Assembly: GCA_027946355.1 (NCBI GenBank)
Contig: JAPEUS010000023.1
Location: 186,001-250,000, forward strand
Length of the DNA: 64,000 bases
Source of the DNA: Collariella sp. IMI 366227
Lineage: Eukaryota; Ascomycota; Sordariomycetes; Sordariales; Chaetomiaceae
Direction of reading: 5' to 3'
This document shows positions 42,231 through 53,897 of this stretch, one piece after another. A program made the translations under genes and the position numbers. The notes beneath the pieces were generated by a model. The model saw only the letters and a list, made by a program, of their open reading frames with translations, was not told the DNA's origin and did not search any database. Numbering within the stretch: position 1 is the stretch's first letter; every line of letters begins with the position of its first letter.

Positions 42231-44593
42231 ACTAACGTTACTGGTTAAGTTGCTGCGCTCTTTGTGTCCCATGAAAAGAATTGAATGAAATTGCCTTGAT
42301 GAGACCTTTGAAATCTCTCACACAAAGACTCAATAAACCTGCAGCCTTGAAAGCCAAACTCAATACTCTGCTCTTAAGTACTCAACTTGGTGTCTTCAAA
42401 AGCTGCAAAGAGCTCGAGCTGGTGACCTGGCTTCAGATTGCAAGGTTCCTAGTCAGAAATGACAGCTCTTATCCATTTTACAAGGAAGGAAGCAACCAAT
42501 AACCGCACCAGTATCCAAAAATAACACAACTCCGTCCAAACAGTCTTTTTCGACGACTCCAAGTCCGTGCCCTACAACCACCAGAGAAGATGGATGGGTC
42601 ACATCTTGCCGACTTTGGGGGTGTGCCCACCCCACAACCGACACTGACCGTTCACCTACCCAGTCACCAAGACTTAACACCACCACTAACCGAAGCTCAA
42701 CTTATTCCTGCGACAAACGAGAAGGTTAACCAAGACCTGGGAGCGAGTCTGAACGATGAAAACAGAATGATTCTATCGACTCTCTACAACCGCGTGTGTC
42801 ATCCAATATACGAACCCATGGTTTGTGGCAGACCAGACGATGAGGCGTTGAGCGCGTTGCGGGCCTGCCACAACGGCCTTTGGAGGGCCAGGCAAGGTGA
42901 GTATCTTGAGGGTGAAGACATCTACCACCTCGCAAATCGGCTCCTGATGTGGATTCAGGACCAGCCAGACGCGCGTTTGGGTCCCCTTCCACGTGGAAGG
43001 TTCTGGATCGTGCCACCGGAATACGCACTTCTCATCAACAATGGTCAACTTCAAACTCCCGCCATCGGCAGTACTTTTGCGGGTCGTGGGAATGGGGCGT
43101 TGGACAGGGCAAGCTTTCGGAACGCCCGCTTCACTCTTCACATGGTGCACTACCACGCACCACAACACTGGGCTTTGGTTGTTTACCAGAGATCAACTGG
43201 AAATAGCTGGTACTTTGACTCCAGCACAATAGGAAATTTGGTAGCGGTGCTAGGTTCAAGAAGTAACCTTGTACGACAAGCATTGCATGCCTGGTTAGGG
43301 GCTTCCTTTCCTGGTGGCGGTCTTTCCACTGCTGGGACTCATACGCCTGTGACGGTGAAGGACCAGCTTGATAGCTGGAGCTGCGGGCTGCATGTGATTG
43401 CGAACATGATGGCATTCATCCGCTTTGAGTCGTTAGGCTGGCATACAATTCCTGCTCTGGGAAGAACCAGTCCCAGGTATATTCGTGCGCAGCTCATTAC
43501 CTCCCTACATCAACTGATGGGCCTCCATTTTCACGCCTGGTTTTCTTCCAAAATCGATGGTCAAACGCGCGGCCAACTGACAAAGATCGTGTACCTCAAA
43601 AATGTGGTTCACGGACAACAAAGGAACCCCCAACCTTTACTCGGGTCCCATGCCAAAGACATAATGCAAAGGTTGGACCAAATCGCTGCTGCCAACAAGC
43701 AAAGAAAAATGATAGTTCAAGCATTAAATAACACCCTTAAACCCCTTGAACAACAAACCATACCTGGCACAAACAACACTCCAAAGCCAACCGCCACCAC
43801 AAACCCAACACCTCCAACTGCGCCCCCAAGTCCAACCCGACCCCAAAACCCAACAACAACCCGACCCCCAAAAATCCCTAGCCCCCACACCTGCCAACGA
43901 CGACGAGGGCCCTCCTTCTTATTTCTCTCCACACCAAAAACTTGTTCACTTTTCGGACCATCTCCTTCTCCTCGACAATCCCCCTCGCCATCCGACCCTC
44001 CATCCCCCCTCACCCCACCCCTTCGGTGTTCGCCGTGTCCCCATTGGCCGGACTCTGGTCCAGTCCACTCGGGCTCAAAACCGTGTTGCGCTTATTGAGG
44101 TACGGCTCTTTACGCCGGCGGCGGCGGGGAGGACCACGGCGGGTGGTAGCAACGGGAATAAGGATGGTGAGAAGGATTCAAGAAAGAGGAAGAGGTCTTC
44201 AGATGGTGGGAATAACGATGATCAGGATGATGGAAAAGGAGGTTGGTTGGGGGAAAAAGAGGAAGACTGGGGATGGGGTTCGTGGGGGCGCAAAGGACAC
44301 TCCTGCCGACAAGATTGCTGAAAACAACGCCCTGATAACAAAACCGGGAATTCCAAAACTGCAGGGGACAACAAGCCTGCAGATGATAACATCTCTAACC
44401 TTTCGCCCACCGGCCGAAGGACCACGACGCAAAAACGCAAGGCTTCAGACGATAATCAGGCAGACGGCCAGGAAACCAGCAACCGCATAAAAAGAAAAAG
44501 ACTTGTATTTGTGAAAAGAATTGAATGCTGGGGATTAGCATTCCTTTTGATGTTTTGACGCTGGTGGGATACACAGACTAGAGTAACGTTAGT
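42231..44593. repeat. Short inverted and direct repeats bracketing the Ulp1-like gene
   Basis: ACTAACGTTACT at 42231-42242 faces its inverse AGTAACGTTAGT at 44582-44593. A 16-base direct repeat, TGAAAAGAATTGAATG, lies just inside on both sides (42272-42287, 44512-44527). No longer terminal repeat is visible, and a TA target duplication is possible but ambiguous because the motif is partly palindromic. Confidence 0.45.
42590..44558 (+). CDS. Ulp1-fold (C48) SUMO-protease-like protein, frame breaks in the tail
   Basis: Cysteine protease of the Ulp1/SENP fold, predicted to act on SUMO-like conjugates. ATG 42590. Catalytic set: H193 in APQHWALVVYQ, D210 in SWYFDSS, Q259 and C265 in KDQLDSWSCGLH. 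The spacings (H to D 17, Q to C 6) equal those of yeast Ulp1. The catalytic part and linker are open to about 43860. After that a Pro/Thr-rich tail is spread over frames: PTPANDDEGPPSYF and NRVALIEVRLFTPAA, then KRKRSSDGGNNDDQD, then DNKTGNSKTAGDNK and SNRIKRKRLVFVK, ending TGA 44556-44558. Single-base slips near 43870, 44255 and 44330 would join them. Basic clusters suggest nuclear location. No helicase or transposase fused. Confidence 0.75.
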
Positions 44594-44941
44594 TGGCATC
44601 TGAGGCGCAAATGGACGGACACTGTCTTTTCAACGATTCCATTGAAGTAACAAATTTCTGACCCTGGGTATCTCAAGCCACAACCTAAACATCTCCCTTC
44701 CCCCTTAACCTCACAACCCATCTTTACTCCCCGACCTCCTCCCTCATCCTCCCCTGCAAACGACACCTTCTGCGTCACCACCACCGTCTTCATCCCATTC
44801 TCCGCCCCACCGCCTCATTAAAGCTCTGCCTCTCCCACCCAGACATAATATTCACCGTATACCCCGGATTATTCACCACGCCGTCCAAATCCCAAACTCA
44901 ATATCCTCCCGACCTCGGACTCTGCGCCGCACAATCTACAT
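44594..44941. other. Convergent intergenic region
   Basis: About 350 C-rich bases downstream of both the Ulp1-like and PTH11-like genes. No gene recognised. Confidence 0.4.
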
Positions 44942-46183
44942 TCAACCCTCGGTACTATCCGAATCCCTCAGCGTCCCCGTCCACTCTTCAAATGACTGCT
45001 CGTATTCCACCGGACCCCCTCCCCTAGGGTCCGACTCCCACCACCACCCCAACAGTGTCCTGCTCCGCTGCCCCCACCGGGGTCGCGCCAGACTGCTTGT
45101 TATGGCCGGAGCTGAGCAGGCTGCCGAAAAGACGGGGCATGGCGCTGACGAGGAGGGGCCGGAGCGTGGGCAGGCACACGGCGATGACGCCGACAGTGAG
45201 CTCGAGGAGGGAGAAGGTCGCTGCGTCGACGTTGTCCCAGGTGATGTCGGTGGAGCCGGCGGGGGCGGCGAGGGTGTGGATACGGTAGATTGAGACGGCG
45301 CAGGGGCTGAAGTTGATGTTAGATTTGTTTTGGGGGAGAATGGGTGATAGGAGAACAGGGGGTGGGTCTTACAAGATACCGAGGGTGAAGACGATGAGCA
45401 ACATGGCCTTTTGGCGGCGCGGGAGGTGCAGAGAGCTGATGACCGGGATGGGCATGCTGAAGAGGGCAAAGTCGGTCACGACGTTGACGCCGGCCATGAC
45501 ATACCAGATGGCGGGCTGGTTGAGGCAGAAGCCGTTGATGTCGCGGTCCCAGAAGGCGGCGACGGGGATGCACACGAGCGGCAACAGGAAGCAGAGCGTG
45601 ATGCCCCAGCATATGAGGAAGGCGAGGCCGGCGAGGATGATCTTTCGTAAGATGGTGTTGGAGAAGATGCGGCGGTACTGCAGCAGGATGGAGATCTTGG
45701 TCAGGCAGACGGCAATGTTGTAGACCACGACAGAGACATAGAACGCCTGTGGTTTGTTAGCCATATAAATGCTGGAGAAGACGCATTTTGCTTACCTTCA
45801 TGTAGGGAATGTAATGCTCGTCAGGCATAAGCCACATGTGACGTCCGAGGCCAAACCTTGACTCTGACGAAGTTTAGTAACAGAAGGGTATGGCCAAGAG
45901 GTCTTCATACCAAGACTGATAGCGATTGCGGAAGCAACTGTGAGTAACTAGACATGATAGCATCAGTACCAGAGTAAGCCGGTCCTCAACTCTCTCTTTC
46001 CCATACCTGAGCCGGGATCATTACGGCATCGTCGGCCCCAAAGCTCCGGAGGACCACAGCGCGGCAGTAGCATCTCAGGAGAACGGCCAGGGTCGAGAGA
46101 GCGCCAAAGACAATGACAATGGCACGGATCTCGCCAACCCTAGACTGGCCATCCAGGGCGGGATTGGGACTTGGGCTTGTCAT
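44942..46183 (-). CDS. PTH11/SAT4-like integral membrane protein (rhodopsin-like fungal domain)
   Basis: Seven-span membrane protein of the fungal SAT4/PTH11-related family, often proposed as a receptor. ATG 46183; exons 46183-46007, 45947-45911, 45863-45796, 45746-45373, and 45306 onward. Family blocks: GEIRAIVIVFGALSTLAVLLR, ADDAVMIPAQ, RFGLGRHMWLMPDEHYIPYM, AFYVSVVVYNIAVCLTKISILLQYRRIF, WDRDINGFCLNQ, VTDFALFSMPIPVISSLHLP, then TWDNVDAATFSLLELTVGVIAVCLP. No CFEM domain. The frame stops at TAG near 45023; a one-base slip would add WWWESDPRGGGPVEYEQSF and end at 44942, the likelier end. Introns are short and standard. Confidence 0.85.
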
Positions 46184-47511
46184 GGTGTTGCAGCGTCTGA
46201 CGAGACCAGTTTCAAACTGCAGGGGATCGTCAGGATGGGGGCGGCCATGGCTTTAAGAGCATTGCTGCAGATACCTGGGGTGTGCCCCGCTGCGCATCGC
46301 AAGTCGAAGATCGCGGATCGTCGATTCTGGCTCAATGCTGTGGAGAGTCGGCCAGACTTGTGTCTGGCCCGAGGGGGGCTGCCAGAGTCTGGGTTTGGAG
46401 TCACCCTGGTTTGCAACGGGCCTCAGCCCTGCTGTTGCTGTGACGGGGTGCTGAACTACTGCAGTTTGCTCTGTAGTTCGGAGTTTGCTCCTTACTTTAC
46501 TCCAACCCGGTCTCTTGTTCTCGTCCCTAGAGGGCAACCTGCTGAAGGAGGAAGCGTGGCGTCGACCCGGGACAGCGGACAGTAGGGATAGGCCCTGCTA
46601 TCCTGCAACAAGACCGGCAATCATCGGAGCCATTGCGGAGTCGGCGCTCGACTTCTGGCAATAGATTGGCCTTAGCCTGCTTCTGGTGGCGATTCATTGC
46701 ATTCTTGGGCATAAAGTCCAGAACGGAAGATGCCCAATCAGACCATTGCCCTGAGATGGCAGGCGTCAGCAGATTGAAATGAGATTCTAGAACACAGAGG
46801 AGACTGAAGAAGCGGACGAGGATCCCTAGCCGCTGGGGGAGGCTCTGCTGACGTCAAGCACCCAGCCGTCGGCGACCAAGAACTCTCCCTCTCTCTCATC
46901 TCATCGGACCTCGAATCCGCTGATCGCCGCCAGGGATACCTTTGTTGTATCGCGTGGGTTTTCATCGCGGGGACTCCGTGGGGGATCCACGATCATGGTA
47001 TGGCGCCTGTTTATGGCCGTCACCGCTGGTCAACAGTGAAGTCCACGATGTGTCTCACCTGTGGCGCACGTAGGATTGAACGAGGCGGCTATGAGCAAGG
47101 CGATGATCACGATGAGTCGATGATAAAGTGGGAGAGTAAAAGTGGAGAATGTGGAAATCTTTCTTTGGCTGTGCGAGATCTGCCATCGCCAAGACTTCGC
47201 TTGTCAGCATCCCTGTCACCCCTGCCAAGACCTGCGCCAGGACAACAAAACCCTGGGGAGCACCCACCTCACAACTTCAGCTTGTGGTTGCCAACGTGGG
47301 ACGATGAAAATTTCAACAATGTGTAGATAGAAGCGAAAATCTCGACATTACAACCTTCGGCTTTCTCCGAATTAAGCGGTTTTTTTTTTTTTCAACCCGC
47401 ACAAATGGAACCTGCACCACCACCCCAAACTCAAACTACCCACTCCTTCGCCCCCTACCAAGATGCTCGCCGACATCGCCAACGAACCCCAGATTGAATT
47501 CCAAAAGCGGT
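46184..47511. other. Intergenic, about 1.3 kb
   Basis: No gene recognised. A homopolymer T tract lies at about 47382-47392. Confidence 0.5.
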
Positions 47512-49126
47512 TCAGTTCTTCGTCGGACACGAGGAACCGCCGAAGCCCTTTGCACAGTGGTAGCTCGCCGCGACATTGGGGTCTCCCTGCCCGTCATACT
47601 TAGCGACCAAAGGGTAGGGGCACAGCTTCCGGGTAAATGTGGTCTTGGCCGTGGGCGATGTCGCAGCAGCCAACTCATCCGGGGCCTTCCTGTTCTCGAC
47701 CCAGTTGATGAGGGACCCCAGCGGATCAGTCGGGCCTGCGCCGTCGATGCTGCCGCCCGCGCAATGATCGACACCCGGTGCGATGAACAGCCGAAAGAAG
47801 TCATCCACCCTCCTCCCCGCGGTACCCATCGTCTTCTGCACCTTCTTCCGGTACACAACAGAGTCCTGGGGGAAGATGAGGTTGTCCGCCTCGCCATGCC
47901 ACACCAGGAGCTTGCCGCCCGCCTTTTGAAACCCAGACAGGTCCCCGTCTGAGGAGTCGATCACACTGTTGAACTTCTCCACCGACTCGGCGAAAAGAGA
48001 CCGGAGAGCAGCAGAGCTAAGCCCAGCAAAGTCGAAGCCGGGGTCTGCCTTGACGAAATACTTGGCCCAGTCCGCCGCGACCGAGAATGGCAAACCAACG
48101 CGAGTGCCGTTGACCTCCTGTGTTCCCGCGAGACTATCCAGCGGCGCCCCGACAGTCAACCCATACCACAGCTGCTCCCCAGCCGCCGTCCTGGGGCCAT
48201 CCCAAATCTTCTGCACAATGTCGGCAACCTTCTGCGTAATCTCAACCTTCACCCCCCCGCAGTTGATCTTCTTCCCGACCATCCTCGCCGGACTGTACTT
48301 GCACCTCTCTAGGTTCGAAATCACCCCATCCCTCACCCCATCCAACTCATCGCACGCCGCCACCGCATCCTCCCTCACCGCCGCAAACTCGCACACCGAA
48401 GGCCAATACCCAACATCATTCATCACCACCTGCGGCCACAACTCAGCAATGACATACTTGGTCCAATAAATCGCCGGCGCCCCCGCCACAATCCCATCAT
48501 AATCCCCGGGATATTTTTGCGCCGCCACCAGTCCCTGCCTCCCCCCCGTCGAACATCCACTCCAATACGAAAACTTTGGTTTCGTCCCATAATACGCCTT
48601 CGCAACCGCTTTCCCCACCACCGCTAGCTCATGCACCGACCGCGACGCGAAATTCGTCAGCAGGCCCGTGTTGACGCTCCCGTCCGCCTTGAGCGCCCAT
48701 CCGGCAGGGCTGAGGATGTTCCCGTCCAGGCCGGCATCCGTGGACCCCGTCGCGAAGCCCTGTACTGCATACGGTGCGAGTGTCAGCGGGCCGTGGCCGG
48801 CAGCCCAGGCGCTGCCGCCAAGGGAGAGGAAGCGTCCGTTCCAGGAGGGGGCGTCGAGAGGAAGCCAGATTTGGAAGTTGACTTTGTCGTTGGCGCCCGG
48901 GTGGGTGAGGGTTACGACGACTTCGCAGACGTTGATGCCCGTGACGGGGAGGGGAGGGGGGGGAAGGCGGCGACGGAGTGGTTGGTGAGGGGGTGCTGGT
49001 GACGGAGAGGACTTTGGCGCCCGGGATGTTAGGGGCCGGGATGTTGGCGCAGGTGGGCTTGGGGGTGGATGTGAATGCTGATGCTGCGGTGAGGCTGCCG
49101 GTGAGGGCAGCGAGAGGTAGGCGCAT
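47512..49126 (-). CDS. Secreted tannase / feruloyl esterase
   Basis: Serine esterase that releases gallic or ferulic acid from plant polymers; secreted. ATG 49126 opens a signal peptide (MRLPLAALTGSLTAASAF). The tannase/feruloyl esterase family motif CS-D-HC is complete: nucleophile in SGCSTGGRQG, acid near WHGEADNLIFP, histidine in VDHCAGG. Other blocks: GINVCEVVVTLTHPG, SWNGRFLSLGGSAW, ATGSTDAGLDGNIL, PGDYDGIVAGAPAIYW. The end CAKGFGGSSCPTKN is in frame. Two single-base slips in C-rich runs near 48960-48990 separate the leader from the main body (frame change between VLSVTSTP and NHSVAAFP); otherwise open. No intron seen. Confidence 0.9.
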
Positions 49127-50535
49127 AGTTTTGGTGGTGTGTGGTGTTGGGAGGTGGTTTGAGAGGTAGGTCTGTGACTTGTGGTGTGTTGTGTGCTGAG
49201 CAGTTATGACTTATACCCTCATGAGGCTCTTCAACGATCCTTCTTTTCATCTTTAGCAAAGTCGCATTCGATATTGCTCAGCCTGTTCTGCCCCTGCTGG
49301 TGAGTCTGACGGGCGCTGCTAATATCTCAGATGCAATCCTGTCGCTAAACCGCCCGGGGATAACACGCCGAGAAGGGACATCCTATACCACAACAGGTCA
49401 CATCTTACTCGCGTCTGCTGCCACATCCGGCGCTTCCTCATGCCCGCTCTAGCCTGGCACGTTTAGATTGGATTAGGCACCCGTCTTCAATAACCAAAAT
49501 CCCGTTGAGGACGGGCGTTGCAGTGTCAATCCTTCTCTGATATCGGTGCCAAACTTGTTGTGAACCTGGGCTGAGTAAGGGCGTCATGGCTCTGGCGAAT
49601 GACAAGATGGCCAGGAAGCGAATTTGGAAGGTTCCTGCATTTGAAGCTGACGGATATGCAGGCGCCGGGGTCGAACCGGGGAGAGGTGATTCCAAACAAC
49701 CCATGCGGGCGTGACTTAAATGTAAGACGAGATCTCTTGGCGATGCTGTCAGCAAGTGAGGTCTCAGGAATACTGCCACAGGGGTGTTTAAGAGCGAAAG
49801 TCTTGATGACTTGGGCGTTGGTGTGATTTACAGAAGTTTCTTCATGTATGGAGATACTTGAGAGAATGTGTAATTGCTGTAAGAAGTAAAGGGACATCTC
49901 TTCAAGCCAAGCACTGTGTGAGTGGTTCATATCACGACGGATAACTTAGTTGATGATTTCTTTTAGCAGCTTTGTAGAGAACAGATGCTGCTAGAGAGTA
50001 TACTTGGGACCGAAACCCATTTCCTTAGCTAAGGAACAGTGTTTCTCATCTTTGGACGTGTTTGTGGGTGCACAGTCGACAGATATCTGTGGACAAATGT
50101 GCTGCACTGCTCTGCCTCCTTTTCTTTGACAATATTGGTTTTGTCTTCTATTCTCTTCTATTCTCTTCTACTCCATCCACCTCCCCCTGTGCCTTTCTTG
50201 AGTTTTTTTTTGCCATAACAAAGAACGAAACAAACTATGTAACTCACTGGACATTCTTAGTGTTGGCTGCAACTATGCCAGTGGCCGTACTGAGCGGTTT
50301 CAGAAATCAGTAATTACCGCTTTTGATAATTCTTCTTATCAGCAGCCACCTGCTCTATTGAATTGAATTAAACTAACTAGTTACCTGGTTATCACGTCTC
50401 ATTTTACCTTTTGCATTGTTTCATATCTTGCCCTTTTGACCGACCTTCCTTTTTTTCTTCGCCTTTCCCTTTTTCCCTTTTCTTCTTTTCCGGTTTCTTT
50501 TTTTCCGGTGTAGTGGTGCTCTTCTGGCCTTTTCC
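49127..50535. other. Gene-poor region left of the inverted-repeat unit
   Basis: About 1.4 kb with no recognised gene. A T-arm-like sequence near 49665 does not fold into a full tRNA. Short TTCTC-type microsatellite near 50150. Confidence 0.5.
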
Positions 50536-51733
50536 TTTGCAAAAGGCAATTGATACAGCGGCAGGGCGTTACGTCGGCAGGGCAATTTGCAAGCTCCTAT
50601 TGGCCTAAAATTTCTGACAGCTGTCAGCATAACCCCACTAAAAGCGGTGAAGGCCATTTCACTATCATGTGCATGATTTCCTCATGGTCATCTAGCTCGT
50701 CATTGCGGCCAGGTACCAATAAACTGTAGGAAATACCAGGTATCGCGATACATTGGAAACACAGAGCAAATACCCTCTTCTCTTGAGAGGGACGTGCAAG
50801 CTTGGTGGTTCAGGTGGATCATATTTTTTTCTCTTTTCTCAAGAGGGGAAGAATGAGGGGGTGCGGACATTGCAGCTGAAGCAGCCGTCCCCGAGGCCCT
50901 AGGCCACGTGACTACTTCCCCGGTAATAAACTCCCCCTGTTGCGTCGTCCTGCCCGGACTGGACTCTGGCGCAGATATTCCAACATAAACAAACAACAGT
51001 CTCCATCTGGTCAGACGTATCTAAATGCCCGGGCGCGTACAAGGCGCGCCCGGGAATGAAGAAAAAAGAAGTAATGTTATCCTTGTTATCCCAGTTGCTA
51101 TCCCCCTCCTACATGCTGAAGGAGAGCTGGCACCCGTCACTGCGGACTAACCAACTCCACAACTACACCCACACCGTAACCACTGACAGGATACTGTGGT
51201 CCACCCTGTCGAGAGGATGGCTTGTCTGCCCGAGGGAGACTGGGCTGGTCAGAGACGCAAGTCTCTAACCAGGACAGCCACCCTCAGAGACGGTAAGGTA
51301 GCTTAGAGGTTTCTGCCTTCATCACCTTCAACAACCGGAGACGGACAGTCGGGTAATAAAGAATCATGAATAAAGTTCGCCTGCAGAAAGCCCGGAGGCC
51401 GCAGCCTAAATGAGTGTCGTGAAGCGAACCGGCGTCATCTTGCGTAGATCGCAATCGCTTTCGGGAGCTGTGAGGAAGGCGAGTCATGATGCAATGGATA
51501 GGTATTCGACGACAAGATGATGGTGATGTCGCTTTGGGGTTGACAATTGAGTATGTTTGACAGAGCAGTGGCAGCTGGCAAATCTGGAGAGGACGCGGCA
51601 GAATGTTGATGGGGCAGACCCTTGTCTAACAGAGAATTTTGGGCCAATAGGAGCTTGCAAATTGCCCTACCGACGTAACGCCCTGCCGCTGTATCAACTG
51701 TGCCCTGCCGCTCTATCAATTGCCTTGCAAAAA
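50536..51733. mobile_element. Candidate non-autonomous element bounded by inverted repeats
   Basis: A segment of about 75 bases at 50536-50615 (GGCAATTGATACAGCGGCAG, then GTTACGTCGG..) recurs inverted at 51630-51733. The right copy carries an extra 20-base partial duplication of the GCGGCAGGGC region. The roughly 1 kb between them has no recognisable coding sequence. Size and form fit a MITE or deleted DNA transposon, but no target duplication could be found. Confidence 0.6.
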
Positions 51734-52285
51734 CCCTATTGCGGCAATTCTGAGGGGATTGTAGACGTGCTCCGCAGCTCAACAAACACCAACAGCCAGT
51801 TTGTGAATTTTCACCCGGCTCTGGTCTACGAAGTAGTTGCCTAAAGGAGTTTGGAGTCGGCCATATTCAGTACCCTGGGTAACGCTACATGCTTTCCTCC
51901 TACACATTTGCATCTCAGGACTTGCGGCATTTGAAGGTTTTACACCCAGATTCTCTGACTACCAAAAGTTTGAACTTTGGTGAATGCATCCAATACGCCA
52001 AGACGGTTAGGCGGCCCGGTGTAGATATTGTTGATGACAGGAAGTTATTCTGTTCGTTGTCCGGATAAACGGCAACCTAGCTCGTTATTCCTAGCCCCCT
52101 TTCTTCTTGGCTACCCTCTGTGCCGCAGAGCCTCAACTCTTCAACCCATTTCAAACATGCCAAATTCTTTTAGTTACCTTAAACAAGACACTTTACGTAT
52201 TCCTCAAGCCTTCTAGCAATCAACGTTTCGGCCTTCTCAGCTTCCAGACTACCACCCGAAATCCTTGACTCGATTACCGGACAGC
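51734..52285. other. Promoter-side region of the DUF7136-like gene
   Basis: About 550 bases with no gene recognised. Confidence 0.4.
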
Positions 52286-53107
52286 ATGCGCCTTCCGTCG
52301 GTGACGTGGCTGCTCGTGACCAACATGGGAGCCATTGCTGGCGCCGCAGAAACCGGCATTTTTGAAATTGACCTCTTGTTCCCACGCAACAACGAGGCAT
52401 ATGCGCCCACAGACTCGTTTCCCATTGTGTTCGCGGTCCAGAACGCCTCACTCGCGCGATACATCTACCCTTCCATCCACTACCAGCTGTACCGCTCCGA
52501 GCCCTCACCCGGGGAGCTCAAACACTACCGGCATAAGATGGACCGGACGCCCGCCAACTGGACCGACGATCAGCCCCTATTTGAGTACACCTACTTCACC
52601 AACTTCACGGTTCAGAGCACGTGGGAGATATGGTGGGAAGCCTTCTGGCAGATCTGCAACGAGGCTGCGCCCAAGTGGGACCGCGTCAGTTATACGGGGC
52701 CCTACAGAATCATCAAATTCACCATCGAAGAGGGCGCAAAACCGGTAGACCTTGTCGCCGCCACGGCCGGCCAAAACAGCAGGTGCCCTGGCAACGATCG
52801 GGGTGCGGCAGTCAATGTCAGCGACAAGACGATGAGCGTGGTCTCGTACGTCAATGGAGACTGGCGCGGTAACGACACGTGCAGGATCGCGGAGTCAGAG
52901 CCGAAATACGAGCCGGGCCAGTTTGCGGATCCGTGCCGCGTCACCATTGACGCAGCTGCCGCGGAGAGCATGGCGGCTAGCAAGGTGTGCCACAGCCTCA
53001 GCCCACCGCGTGAGTGCTCTTCGGGGAGTGTCGCGCAACGGCTGTCGGTAATGGGGGTAGTGCGCTTGGCTGCTGGGTTGGGGGCGTTTGTTGTCCTTCT
53101 CCCATGA
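52286..53107 (+). CDS. DUF7136-like secreted protein with GPI-type C-terminus
   Basis: 273 aa, single exon from ATG 52286. A signal peptide (MRLPSVTWLLVTNMGAIAGA) precedes the family-typical GIFEIDLLFPRNNEAYAPTD, FPIVFAVQNASLARYIYPSI and a cysteine-containing core with several N-x-S/T sites. The C-terminus is a small-residue stretch followed by a hydrophobic tail (MGVVRLAAGLGAFVVLLP), fitting a GPI anchor. I recall this pattern as the fungal DUF7136 family; function unknown. The clean frame contrasts with its neighbour. Confidence 0.8.
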   Translation: MRLPSVTWLLVTNMGAIAGAAETGIFEIDLLFPRNNEAYAPTDSFPIVFAVQNASLARYIYPSIHYQLYRSEPSPGELKHYRHKMDRTPANWTDDQPLFEYTYFTNFTVQSTWEIWWEAFWQICNEAAPKWDRVSYTGPYRIIKFTIEEGAKPVDLVAATAGQNSRCPGNDRGAAVNVSDKTMSVVSYVNGDWRGNDTCRIAESEPKYEPGQFADPCRVTIDAAAAESMAASKVCHSLSPPRECSSGSVAQRLSVMGVVRLAAGLGAFVVLLP

Positions 53108-53897
53108 GTATGGCTGTGTGGGGGGTATTTATGCAGCAATGAAGAATTATCGGTTGAAAGTGTTGGGCGTTTGGCTTTGAGGAGAGAGGGTGATATGGAC
53201 CCCGACTGTTTCTTTCATTGGTGCTGTAAGTCAAAGCGGCGTCCACCCCTTTTGGATTTCTGGTTAGTTATCGTATAACTAACCCAGAGTTACTTAAAAG
53301 AGTTATGAAAACCGAGACAATGTCAGCCGTTTATAGACTGCCACACATTATGGATATCAGCTGTGAGGAGCAATCCTGCACACTGCACAAAATCACTCCC
53401 AAAATCTGGCCTTACATAATCTGGCCTGTACAGAACTTTGCAAGGTTAACAGCAAGGTTGGAAATAGGCTCAATAGTTTGCTCGGCATCATGCGGTTCTG
53501 GTGTTTGATGGTTGTTTTGTGGACTGTGAAAGTTTGGTTCTGATGAGTGGGCCCAGGTCTTGTTCATCTGCTTGATTCAACTTGGTCTGGAATGCATGAT
53601 GGCAACTCGAAGAGGACTAGTGACTCGTTTTTCAGGGCACTAGCGGGAGCAGCTGAGAACTATCAAAACACCATCCCCAATCAGGAAATTCGAGATTTTG
53701 TCTTCAACATCCGACAAGGGACACCAAACAATCTCACAAGATGGCACAACGCCCTGAATCCATCTTTTCCTTTTCTTTCCCTCCGTTCATCATTCTCTCA
53801 CGGCTTGTCTGTGACAATGGCTTAGGCTAGATTTCACTCGTTTTACCCTCCATACATAATACATGTGCCCTTTCCCTGACGACACAGAACATCCACC
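53108..53897. other. Intergenic, about 0.8 kb
   Basis: Between the DUF7136-like and Ser/Thr-rich genes. A signal-peptide exon of the latter may hide here but none could be fixed. Confidence 0.4.

Noticed and set aside
49640..49730. A tRNA-like T-arm on the minus strand
   Set aside because: GGTTCGACC occurs, but T-stem, anticodon stem and acceptor do not pair in a full cloverleaf.
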